A DNA stretch of 64,000 bases from NCBI RefSeq assembly GCF_003672135.1, contig NC_039506.1, positions 12,090,001 through 12,154,000 of the forward strand, in the 5' to 3' direction. The position numbers were made by a program, and so were the translations under genes. This stretch comes from Ooceraea biroi (Eukaryota > Arthropoda > Insecta > Hymenoptera > Formicidae). Below the pieces are notes generated by a model. That model was not told the origin of the DNA. It did not search any database and saw only the letters and a program-made list of their open reading frames with translations. Shown piece by piece: positions 45,487 to 55,317 of this stretch (within the stretch, counting starts at the first letter, position 1; every line of letters starts with the position of its first letter).

Positions 45487-46792
45487 CAGGGTACGCCGTT
45501 AGAATCCGGACAAAATTGAATTTGAAGTTCCCGCTATATTAGAATTCAGGAGTAGGCGCTAGTTGGTACTAAAGTTAGTTAGATATGTCAGTAAGACTTT
45601 CATAATTTCAAAATGGCCGAGCTCGTCAAGCCAAGCATGGGGTACGATAGAAGAGCGGCGATTATAGAAAGCCGTCGCGCCGGGAGAACGCCGGCCGAAA
45701 TTATAAAATTCTTTGGATATCCAAGATCAACGGTATACGATGTTGCGAAGAGATACGCAGTCTCAGAGGAGTCCGAGGAAGGCTCTTACACTCCAGCGAG
45801 GAAGAGACAGGTTAGGGAAAAATCAACAAGGACTCCCGAGATCATCCGAAGAGCCCAAGACATGATTTTGGAAGACCCGGGGACCTCGCTCCGGAAATTG
45901 GCCTCCGTCTTGGGGGTGAGCGAAACGATCGTCCGTCGGATCAGTAAAGAGGATCTCAGATATACCTCCTACGTCCTCAAGATCCGCCAGATGCTCTCTG
46001 AGGCCGCCAAGCTCAAAAGATTTGCCCGCTGCAATTTGCTTCTGTGCTCGTTAAAACACGAAGCTGCTGACCGCATTAGGTTTTTCTCTGATGAGAAAAT
46101 TTTCACCGTGGATGTCAAAGTGAACCGGAGGAACGACCGTTGGCTCGCCCACAACCCCAAGGACGTCCCTGTGGTGGGCAAGACCAAGTTTCCGGCCAAT
46201 ATCCACGTCCTGAGCGTCGTTTCAAGTGAGGGCGATGTCATGCCGCTGTACTTCTTCCAAAAGGGGGAAACGGTCACGAAGGAGGTGTATTTGGAGGTCC
46301 TGAGGACAGTGGTAAAGCCGTGGATGGAGACTGTGGCCTCTGGGAGGCCATACATATTTCAACAAGATGGCGCACTCGCTCACACGAGCCATTTAATCCA
46401 AAACTGGCTCTCAGATAACGTCGACATGTTTTGGTCGAAGGACTTCTGGCCTCCTAACAGTCCCGACTTAAATCCTCTGGACTACTACGTGTGGGGCGTA
46501 GTCGAGAGACACACCAATAAGTCCAAGCACCCCAACGTTACCTCCCTCCGGACCGCTATCGAGACAAAGTTCACGGCTATGAACCGTGATCATTTGAAGG
46601 CAGCGTGCTCGCGCTTTAGGGCGAGGATCGAACAAGTGATAGAGGCGCAGGGCGCCTATATAGAATAAAAGTTCTCAGCAAGGATCCGTTAAATGAGATG
46701 TAACAGTATTTTTTTGTATCTTTGTATATTGGCTTAAAGAAACAATTTTTTGCATAAAACTTTTTTTGTCCGGATTCTAACGGCGCACCCTG
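45487..46792 (+). mobile_element. DD37D mariner-type element, apparently complete
   Basis: Ends CAGGGTRCGCCGTTAGAATC, about 29 bp, one mismatch. TA on both sides (45485-45486 and 46793-46794). 1306 bp. More GC-rich than the surrounding DNA. Confidence 0.9.
45613..46668 (+). CDS. DD37D transposase, intact
   Basis: 351 residues from MAELVKPSMGYDRR to stop with no break. Helix-turn-helix (RTPAEIIKFFGYPRSTVYDV), then a second one (SLRKLASVLGVSETIVRRI). First Asp in RFFSDEKIFTVD, second in IFQQDGALAHTS, third in SPDLNPLDYYVWG. The second-to-third spacing is 37 residues, as in maT-type mariners. Base composition is clearly higher in GC than its neighbours, consistent with recent arrival from outside, though that is inference. 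With intact ends it is a candidate autonomous element. Confidence 0.92.
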   Translation: MAELVKPSMGYDRRAAIIESRRAGRTPAEIIKFFGYPRSTVYDVAKRYAVSEESEEGSYTPARKRQVREKSTRTPEIIRRAQDMILEDPGTSLRKLASVLGVSETIVRRISKEDLRYTSYVLKIRQMLSEAAKLKRFARCNLLLCSLKHEAADRIRFFSDEKIFTVDVKVNRRNDRWLAHNPKDVPVVGKTKFPANIHVLSVVSSEGDVMPLYFFQKGETVTKEVYLEVLRTVVKPWMETVASGRPYIFQQDGALAHTSHLIQNWLSDNVDMFWSKDFWPPNSPDLNPLDYYVWGVVERHTNKSKHPNVTSLRTAIETKFTAMNRDHLKAACSRFRARIEQVIEAQGAYIE

Positions 46793-47080
46793 TATATAAA
46801 ATATTAGTTCAATACTAATAAGACTTTTTCAAGTCTTGTTTAAAATAACTTTTTAACTTTGGCATTACATATTTTAAAATAATACGTAAAATAATACTTT
46901 TTAAAATAAAAAATAAATTAATATTTTTTTATCCATACAGCAAAAGAAATTCCATATGTAAACGTATATTACATTAAAAAAACAAAGTGTATACAAAAGA
47001 ATAATATAAGATAAGATAATATAAGATTAACATCTCAACTATCTTTTACTGTATGAATACTTATATATATTGCATAAAAA

Positions 47081-48492
47081 CTATGTGTTAATCTCTAAAA
47101 AGTACTCAGAATCTGAACTTTTTTCTCTAAGTAACTTTTTCAAAAGTTTACATTTTTCTTTTTCTATTGCTATTTGTTCTGCATGTCTATTTTCTTTTTC
47201 TCTTAATTTTACTGCAAAATATTCTTTTCGTTGTTCAATTTCTTTTTCTTTCACACCAATTTGTTTTTTTTTAATTTAAATGCTTCTTTTTTTTGCTCTA
47301 AAGCAGCTGCCTGTTTCTCATCATTAATTTTATCACGTTCAACTTTCGTCTTCATGTATTCCAACCATTGATTTTCTAGTGCAACTTTTGCTTTTGCTAT
47401 ATTAGATCCAATTCCATGCAATGGACATTTTCTTTTAGTTGATGGCCCTTGTATTTCACATTCACTAGATGCAGTGATTTGTACATGTTGATTAACAAAC
47501 CTTTCTGATAAAATGTCAGCATCGTTTGAAGCAATTGTTGAAATAGACTTTGCAGATTTTGAAGAAGACGTTGAAGAAGAATCAAAATTTTGTGCTGATG
47601 AAGACGAAACTTTTTTCAAATGAGCAAAATTAGATGCAACAGTATGTTTCGCAGTAGCGAGACTTTCTTGACCAAAAATCTCGTCCAGTTGGTCAAACCA
47701 TTCAAACTTCATTGGGTTTCTCCCTGATTTGGAGTTATGATCAACACATTCTTTGTATTTTTTTATTAGAGCATTAATTTTCCAACGCACTTGATCTGCA
47801 GTCATCTGAAACACAAAGCTATAATTAATAGGTCTGTTTTTTATTGCTGAACTGGCTGCACTAATTCAGAGTTTATCTTTTTCCTTCCAATGTGCAGTAA
47901 AAAAGATAGACGCCGAACTATTACAGCCCAGTCAGCCAGTTCAGCAATAAAGAACAGACCTATTATGTACAACTTTACAACTATATTAATAACTTATATC
48001 TAACCTGTATTCCAAAATTTTGTTGTAAATCAACAGAAATAGCTTGCCATATTTTACTTTTTTTTGGATGATCGAGCATGTCCATCTTCATCTCATAAAG
48101 ACTGAGAAGTGCTAATGTAGCACTTCTATCCCAAACGGCAGCTATAAAAAAGTGTACAAATTATAGACAATAAAATTGATTATTAAAGTTCTATATCTCT
48201 GAACAATTTCTACTTACGTTGTTTGTTTAGATGTTCCGTAGATAAACTATTTTCTACTTCTAAAGTAGCACTTTTATCCAAAACAGCAGCTATAAAAAAT
48301 GTGCAAATTATAATGAATAATGAAATTACTTATTAAAGTTCTATATTTCTAAAAAATGTATAGGTTACGTTTATCTTCATATTCCATGAATAAATTATTT
48401 TCATCGTCCATAAAAATAACTTTTCCGATGAAACACGGATGATCTGCAGCATTATTGAGTGACACATTTTCTTGCCAAAGTTTGCACTTCAT
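47081..48492 (-). pseudogene. Harbinger second gene: Myb/SANT (trihelix)-like protein
   Basis: Four exons fit the minus strand. Exon 1 starts MKCKLWQENVSLN (48492). Two short exons start with the same AAV(L/W)D(K/R)SATL motif (near 48290 and 48150). The last exon opens after TTTGTGTTTCAG near 47805. The joined segment, SKIWQAISVDLQQNFGIQ then MTADQVRWKINALIKKYKEC and FEWFDQLDEIFG, is a Myb/trihelix DNA-binding domain. A Ser-rich linker and a long charged helix (ENQWLEYMKTKVERDK...) follow. A frameshift in an A/T homopolymer near 47262-47272 separates the last 60 residues, which end YFLEINT. In this superfamily the protein helps the nuclease enter the nucleus and bind the ends. Confidence 0.75.
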
Positions 48493-48775
48493 TATTTTAT
48501 TTATTTCAATATTATGTAATTAGTTATAATAGGTATGCCACTTTCCAGCAAGAGCGGGAGAACTGCGGATAAGAAAGCGTATTTATTTCTCAAGGCAATT
48601 GCAAACATAAAAATTTTAAAAGTTACTAGAATTGGTAATCCTGATTTACGACACAACTATCTCGACTTTGCTTCTCAGCTGTGTTGCGTTGTGCCGTCTT
48701 GTGTCATTGTAGGAAAGCACCTTTGTCGACTCTGTGTCGCACCGTGTCGCTTGTGTTGCTTGCTGGAAAGCTCCC

Positions 48776-49229
48776 ATAGGCAGATATTCGGCTGGCAACG
48801 ATTCGGTATCACTTTGTAAATTTAAGGAATTTACTTGTTTTTTAATGTTGATCATTTCGGAGATTAATCTTTTCCTATATGATATCTCAGTGTTAACCAC
48901 TTTGACATCCTCCCAATCAAAATCATGTCCGAACTCAAATCTGTGAGTTGAGGTGACCGAAGGGGTGCCAGATCTCTTGTTGATATCTTTCCTGTGCTCA
49001 GTTACTCTGGTATTAAGTTGACGTTTCGTCTGACCAATATATGAAGCATCACAGTCGCTGTAAAAAATCTTGTAAACTACATTACATTGTGAGGACTTTG
49101 CAATAGGGTCTTTTCCAGTTTTTATAAACCGCCTCAACGTTCGCTGAACCCGTGCTCACGAAAGCCGGACGGAAACCCAGTTTTTTAATTTTATGAGCAA
49201 AAGACTCCGAAAACGATTTGACAAACGGG
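48776..49229 (-). pseudogene. PLE copy A: GIY-YIG nuclease
   Basis: From the junction at 49229 the frame runs through RRFIKTGKDPIAKSSQCN, VVYKIFYSDCDASYIGQTKR (GIY-YIG core), LNTRVTEHRKD, then FGHDFDWEDVKVV. It ends at EYLP, where the Harbinger element interrupts it a few codons before the PLE stop. There is a frame change near 49145 between the upstream linker and this part. Copy B shows the uninterrupted ending EYLPMLIF-stop. Confidence 0.85.
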
Positions 49230-49251
49230 ATTTATAATTGCTGTAAGATTT

Positions 49252-50330
49252 ATGTTTGGTTCTACATATTTTTCGTTCAACGGTTGCGTATACAGACAGA
49301 TATTTGGGACTCCTATGGGTTCCCCAATCTCCCCTACTATTGCGGATATGGTTGTGCAAGATTTAGAGGATAGGGTATTTGACAAACTCAATGGTGTTTA
49401 TATACCAGTGTATTTGCGATACGTGGATGATGTATTATTTGCCTCAGACCCTATACATTTTGATTGCATTTTGAATACTTTCAACTCATATCATGAAAGA
49501 TTAAAGTTTACTATCGAACATAACGAAAATGATCTCATTAATTTTCTTGACGTTTCCATAACTCTTGATCAAGGAAAGTTAAGTTTAGACTGGTACCATA
49601 AACCCACATATTCTGACAGATATTTAAATTTTCATTCACATTATCCATTGTCGCAGAAACGGGGAGTGATATTCGGTTTGATTGATAAAATACTAAATAT
49701 TTCGGATCCACAATCCCATGAAAGGAATATAAAATTAGTTATTGAGATTTTGTTACAGAATTGCTATCCTATCCAATTAATTTTTTCCGCTATAAATTAC
49801 AGATTAAACAAATTTTGTCATGGAATCGATATTAAGGACAATGGTGACAATAGAGATAATAAGTTCTTCACCATCCCGTTTGTCAAATCGTTTTCGGAGT
49901 CTTTTGCTCATAAAATTAAAAAACTGGGTTTCCGTACGGCTTTCGTGAGCACGGGTTTGCTGAGGCGGTTTATAAAAACTGGAAAAGACCCTATTGCAAA
50001 GTCCTCACAATGTAATGTAGTTTGCAAAATTTTTTGCAGCGACTGTGCTGCTTCATATATTGGTCAGACGAAACGTCAACTTAATACCAGAGTAACTGAG
50101 CACAGAAAAGATATCAACAAGAGATCTGGCACCCCTTCGGTCACCTCAGCTCACAGATTTGAGTTCGGGCATGATTTTGATTAGGAGGATGTCAAAGTGG
50201 TTGGACACTGAGATTTCATATAGGAAAAGATTAATCTCCGAAATGATCAACATTAAAAAACAAGTAAATCCCTTAAATTTACAAAGTGATACCGAATCGT
50301 TGCCAGCCGAATATCTGCCTATGTTGATCT
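49252..50330 (+). pseudogene. PLE copy B: reverse transcriptase and GIY-YIG
   Basis: It begins inside the reverse transcriptase (FNGCVYRQIFGTPMGSPISP) and has the catalytic YVDDVLF (about 49425). The thumb region and linker follow, then KSSQCNVVCKIF, CAASYIGQTKR and LNTRVTEH (GIY-YIG). The expected first Tyr of the nuclease core (VVYKI) is Cys here. The frame is cut by TAG in place of Trp (FDWED in copy A) at about 50182, and a frameshift follows. The end is EYLPMLIF-stop. The first part of the polymerase is missing. Confidence 0.9.
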
Positions 50331-51430
50331 TTTGATCTGTAGACTTGTTTGTCTGTTTGCGTGACGGTTGCTTTGACTATTTTCTCCGTGTTCAGTCTTT
50401 CGTTGTGACTCGAGTGACAATGTACAACATCTGGCTGCTTATTCCTGTCCATGGTTTTTGAGGTCTATTGTTTGGAGTGCGTATTAACATTGATAGTTTT
50501 AATTTTAATGTTTACCTGAACTTATTTTAATTTGACATATTATAAGTACATCTTTAAAGTTTAGTTTTGGAGTGTGCATTGAATTTTAAAGTTTATTTTA
50601 TTTTATTATTTTGACAAATTCACATTTATGATGTTTATTTTGCTCCATAAAAATGGATTTTAATGCATGAACGACAATGAGCTATAGGACTTCTAATATA
50701 CAGGGTGAGCCATTTAAGTAACGTATTGATTTTTCTCGAAAACCAAATCTTGTATCAAAAAATGTTTCAGACAAAAGTCGTTTGGTTCGAAGGGGGCAAG
50801 ATGATAGCATTATCAATTTAATTGTAGATGGCGCCGCTTTAGAGATTTTATCATGGCGGCCATTTTTTTAAATGGAAGTTGATTTTTCTCTCTAAATGAA
50901 AGTTGTAGCTGATAATGAGACGAATACAACGGTTTTTTGTTTCTTGCAATTGGACCATTTTTCAGTGAGTTACAGCGTTCCAAAGTATACTGTTTTATAC
51001 TTTAAGTATACACATAAACCAAATCTTGTATCGAAAAATATTTCTTACAAAAGTTTTATGACTTCAAGGGGGACATAAGATGTTGCCACTGGATTTGACC
51101 TTGGGTGCACCTGTCAAGGTTATGTGAAGGTTAACTTTTTTTAATGGATCTCTTCATTTCTCATTATACAGTCTTGTAGCTTACCTCGAGAGCTTTTCAA
51201 AACGCTATAATAAAGTATTCTTTCGTTAAATATTATTCGAGTTATGAGAACTAAAAGCGTTTCTCGAAAGTAAAATTCCACAAAGATTGTATATAAGTCG
51301 CTAAGCCAAACCGCGAATTAATTCTGTCGTATTGCGGCATACTGAGAGGAAGCTCTGCTACTTTATGGCGTGATAAGTCAGATATACGTTAAAGTTTCTT
51401 CTCTGTTCATATTTTCATTTCTTAACTATA

Positions 51431-52340
51431 GAGGAAAGTCCCCGATTATGAGATACCATATCGATTTTGCCGAATGTAAGGAAATCTATAGGCAGAATTT
51501 ACAAATGTAATACGTTCTCTTGAAGAGAATTTAATAAGCTTTAGGTTGGTGAAATGAAAAATCTAATTTAAATATTATTTTTTCTGAAAATTAAAAAAAT
51601 TTGAAAAAAAGCTTTACGCAAGATCGTGAAAGTGTGCTCCTAATATAAGATACCTTGAGAAATCGGTGTTAAAAGTGCAAAATACATCAGTATTACAAGT
51701 AAAAAACTTTATTAGATATTTTTATAAAAATACTGCTGCCACAGCCTTCGCCAAATCTTCACGATTCCACTGTCAACGCTTCCTCGTTTCTCTAACCTCC
51801 ATAGTCAGATTCTATAAAAATTAAATATACAAAAATTTGTAACATAAATTCGTATTAACTTTTCTTTAACCTTAACGTAGTATTTTCTTTCTTTTTATTA
51901 CACTACATACTCTTCATATTCGAGCAATAATTATCTCATATTAAAAGTACCCTGAATATCTCATTATACGAGCCACGCGCCTAGCGGTTCCGCGATCATG
52001 AAATCTAACCTCTACAATTAAGCAATTCAACAAATCGCGTATTTTCCTGTTACTACGATTCTACTCTATCATTGCATACTGAATTTATTGCCAACCATTT
52101 CTTTATTATGTAATAAACAAGGTTTAAAGACTTACCTTAAGTTCCTTTGACATGTTCACAATTTCACAAACTTTTTCTTGCAAAGGCTAAACGCAATAAC
52201 GAACAATGAATTTTTCACTAAATACATTTTACACCAAGAGTAATAAGTTCATAGTGGAATTAACAGATGGTGCTCACTAGTTTAGCAGAAACTCCATTAT
52301 CTCATATTAGGACCATATCTCATAATAGGGGATTCTCCTC
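51431..52340. mobile_element. TA-flanked MITE, 910 bp
   Basis: Imperfect ends GAGGAAAGTCCCCGATTATG and inverse of GAGGAGAATCCCCTATTATG, with TA on both sides (51429-51430 and 52341-52342). No coding capacity is seen. Confidence 0.65.
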
Positions 52341-52377
52341 TAATATTATCAGTAACATATTTTGTAAGATAGTAGAC

Positions 52378-52596
52378 ATGGGTGATTATACTCCTAAAGA
52401 AATCGTCGATATGTTAGTAGTTTTCGGAGAATGTTTTGGCAATTACTGTGAAGCTGCAAGACTTTACCGAAATAGGTATCCAAACAGACGACATCCAAAT
52501 AATACCGTCATTCGGAGACTTAAGATAAGAGCCAAACAGGGTCAGTTGACTCGTCGTCACGGTAAACGTGATTATAATTTTGATGATGTACACTGA
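52378..52596 (+). pseudogene. Transposase N-terminal module remnant
   Basis: MGDYTPKEIVDMLVVFGECF and RYPNRRHPNNTVIRRL match the N-terminal DNA-binding module of the 1.2-kb transposase. The frame then ends in unrelated sequence. The catalytic core is absent, apparently deleted. 52600-52884 is unassigned sequence containing GGCGGTAGATGGCGGCC. Confidence 0.7.
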
Positions 52597-52891
52597 CCGG
52601 CAATGAATCGTTTCGCAAATGGCGGAGCATGTCCTACGTTGCCCGGCACTCTAGCGTATAACGCAGCGGCGGTAGATGGCGGCCGATCGCCGAATTTATT
52701 GACGATGGTAACTGATCGCCTCGTATGATCATGAGCAGCGAAAGAAATATCATTCCGTTGATAACGACATGTGTGTATCAGAAGGCGGAAAAATATATGA
52801 ATTGAATCATTTCCAATGATATATTGGTTTTAAATACTTTTATTGATCAAAGTTATGCGAATGAAAGTGTTCTTTCGTCAAATATATTGGT

Positions 52892-52907
52892 GGTCCTGAA
52901 AAGGACC
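52892..52907 (-). promoter_or_regulatory. Histone-type 3' stem-loop in a transposon end
   Basis: The minus strand reads GGTCCTTTTCAGGACC followed by ACC: a perfect 6-bp stem with TTTC loop. GACGAAAGAAC lies about 15 nt further, outside the element. The matching copy at the right end (53926-53940, plus strand) is AGTCCTTTTCAGACC, with a broken stem. Confidence 0.45.
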
Positions 52908-52919
52908 GTTTGTAATTAG

Positions 52920-53903
52920 ATGTGATGCAGCAAAAAAAGAGATCGCACGTCGTATTCCTTGTTCCGTGCAAACGGTGCGCAAATGGATTAAACGTTAACA
53001 AGAACAAGAGAAGAAGGGTGTAATGGATAAACGGAAAAATAATAGAAGAGGACGAGTGTCAAATGCTGAACAAGATCTTTTATTGCTCTACCAGGTAGAT
53101 AACAACCCTTTTCTTTCGGTATCAGAAACTGTAACTCGGTTAAATTTACCATGTTCGGAACGGACTGCGCGACGCCGATTACAAGAAGCAAATGTACATT
53201 GCTATAGGCCTGCCCGAAAGTTTTGTTTAACTGATGTGCATCGCGAAAACCGTATTGCGTTTGCATTGCAGCAAATAAATACAGCTTTACTGGAGGATTG
53301 GGAGCGTACTATTTGGACAGACGAAAAAGTATTTGGTCGACAGTTGATCAACGTTTACATGTGTGGAGACCCGTTGACTCTAATCGTCTAGATCCAAAAT
53401 ATGTTGTTCCTCGCGATCGGAGTGGGCGTATCACTTGTGGTATGTGGGGCTGGATTAGTGCACACGGTCCAGGTGAACTAGTCGAAGTTTCGCCGCGTAT
53501 GAATGCTCTGGAATATGTAGATATTCTGGAAAACGTGTTGCTCCCGAGTGTTCGCTCTATCTACCCAGAAGAGGATATGCCGACATTTCGACTTGTTCAG
53601 GATAACAGTGCTGTCCATACTTCTAGGATAATGCAGGAGTGGTTCGCACAACATCCGCAGATTGAAGTTCTCGAGTGGCCACCGAAATCCCCGGATCTTA
53701 ATTTAATAAAAAATGTATGGGCAGAAATTGTAAATTCGTGGAATCCTGCTCATGAGAGAACTAAAGCAGCTCTGATTGCACACTCAAAGGACGCATGGGA
53801 GAATCTTCGACGTAAACCTCAATTTTTCCAAAATCTTCACGATTTCATTAATACCCGTTTGCAACAAGTTGTTGCACGAAATGGATACTGGACGGACTAT
53901 TGA
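52920..53903 (+). pseudogene. Tc1-like transposase, frameshift and lost Glu
   Basis: Helix-turn-helix IARRIPCSVQTVRKWIKR, a stop, then a second DNA-binding region (LPCSERTARRRLQEANV). First Asp in TIWTDEKVFGR. A frameshift near 53340 leads to STVDQRLHVWRP. Second Asp in RLVQDNSAVHTS. The third motif is SPDLNLIKNVW where relatives have SPDLNPIENVW: catalytic Glu to Lys. It ends NGYWTDY. Inactive on three counts. Confidence 0.8.
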
Positions 53904-54434
53904 GATAATCTAGTTGATTACAAACAGTCCTTTTCAGACCCATCAATAGTCCGTGCAATGCAAAAAAAACCGTTGTATTCGTCTCATTATCAGCTACAAC
54001 TTTCATTTAGAGAGAAAAATCAACTTCCATTTAAAAAATGGCCGCCATGATGAAATCTCTAAAGTGGTGCCATCTACAATTAAATTGATAATGCTATCAT
54101 CTTGCCCCCTTCGAACCAAACGACTTTTGTCTGAAACATTTTTCGATACAAGATTTGGTTTTCGAGAAAAATCAATGCGTTACTTAAAATGGCTCACCCT
54201 GTATAATAAACAAGTTGGTCTAACATCGATAACTTATGAGACCGTTTTTGGGCTCTTCATGTGCGGTATGCGAATATGTTTGCGATTTTGACTACAATGA
54301 TAATTTGTTAATGTACAATTGAGTCTGATGTTGTTTATAGTTGTTAAATGAGATAAATCACCTTATGCTTGAGACGATAACCTCAAACAGGATAACGAGA
54401 TGTTGACTATTAACTACGAATGAAAATTTATACA

Positions 54435-54467
54435 CTGAAGATGGTCTAACGTTTAGACCGAAACGTC
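54435..54467 (+). ncRNA. Hammerhead-ribozyme-like motif in PLE tail
   Basis: CTGAAGA fits the CUGANGA core. GGTCTAA/TTAGACC gives a 7-bp helix II (one extra T before it). GAAA follows, then ACGT-C, where the palindromic ACGT could form helix III only between two copies. ACA/TGT flanks give a short helix I. PLEs are known to carry dimer-acting hammerheads in their terminal repeats. The extra T is a departure from consensus. Confidence 0.45.
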
Positions 54468-54579
54468 TGTAATTACAATTTCGATGTGAATTCTATGTTG
54501 TTCGGGTGAATTCTACGTGAATATAGATTAATAAGTACTTACACCTTGCGTCGCTTTTGTTTTCTTACAACTATTTGAA

Positions 54580-55317
54580 TAATTCTTGGAGCTTCGTTTG
54601 ACACTATAAATATTTTTTTATATGAACGTTAAAATAAGTGTTTCTTTAATTAATAAAAGAGAACTTAACTTATTATATTATTTGATATTTTAAAAATATC
54701 TACTATGAAAATAACTATGAAAAATTATAAAAATAGTTTTCAAAAATTTTTTAACCTTTTTTAAAACTTTGCTTATTGATTGGGATCGAATAGGTCGTGC
54801 TTCCTTTTTAAGTTCAGTCAAATGAGAAATCTGAACGCCAAATCACAGTGGCACTGTCATCGTGGTATAAACATATACATAATTGTTGAGATGTAATTAT
54901 TTTATGTCGATAAGTTAGATATGCATCAATGTTGAGATGTAACTATTTTATGTCGATAAGTTAGATATTTATTGAGCGCAAATCGTTTGATTAAAGCTGT
55001 GGGTTGGCAACCCTCGTTTTCATTTGAGAAAAAGACTATCGCGCATAACGTTTAAGAAAGGAAGCGCAATATAATAATATTCGTTTTGTTGTATTTATTA
55101 TTAGACAGAGTCCAAGAATATTGTAATTCGAAAGGTATTTATCCAAATGTAAAATAATTGATGTTTTTTGTTTCGTGTATTGTATTGTATCGTTTTTTTT
55201 TGGTTATGTATTTAGCCAGCAACACATATATTTTAGTAAAAATGGTTTGTTCCGCCAGAATAACAAATGAGATGAAATCCTTTTCTTCGACCGAACTGGC
55301 TACTTTATTAATATCAG
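54580..55317. other. Unassigned AT-rich DNA
   Basis: A tandem pair of about 53 bp (GAGATGTAA..TATTTTATGTCGATAAGTTAGATAT, about 54889 and 54935) is visible. No gene. Confidence 0.35.

Larger units (their letters stand above)
41698..48775 (+). mobile_element. PIF/Harbinger element, 7078 bp including nested insertions
   Basis: Perfect 17-bp ends GGGAGCTTTCCAGCAAG. ATA on both sides (41695-41697 and 48776-48778) is a 3-bp duplication, and the uninterrupted PLE paralogue reads AACATAGGCAG in that place (minus sense). TTCCAGCAAG recurs subterminally near 41764 (inverted) and 48544. It carries the two genes expected of the superfamily: DDE nuclease and Myb-like protein. Two TA-type elements are nested inside. 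Without them it is about 4.45 kb. Confidence 0.9.
40926..49229 (-). mobile_element. Penelope-like copy A, split by a Harbinger element
   Basis: Coding part 49229-48776 and tail 41697-40926 are continuous with each other once 41698-48775 is ignored. The order matches the paralogous copy B on the plus strand. It starts abruptly within the segment between reverse transcriptase and GIY-YIG, where it meets copy B head to head. Confidence 0.85.
52887..53946 (+). mobile_element. Tc1-like element, 1060 bp
   Basis: Ends TTGGTGGTCCTGAAAAGGAC and inverse of TTGATGGGTCTGAAAAGGAC, TA on both sides (52885-52886 and 53947-53948). The terminal repeat contains a histone-like stem-loop sequence. Confidence 0.75.
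50701..54201 (+). mobile_element. IS630-type element, itself twice interrupted
   Basis: Ends CAGGGTGAGCCATTTAAGTA, inverted repeats of about 270 bp, TA on both sides (50699-50700 and 54202-54203). Sister to the 0.8-2.8 kb element. About 1.5 kb without its two nested insertions. Only the N-terminal transposase module survives. Confidence 0.88.
49230..54579 (+). mobile_element. Penelope-like copy B, split by an IS630-type element
   Basis: Coding part 49230-50330, then tail 50331-50700 and 54202-54579, which match copy A in inverse order. Copy A has no insertion at that position, so the TA duplication can be read directly. The shared 3' limit of the two copies is ACAACTATTTGAA (54579). Confidence 0.85.
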
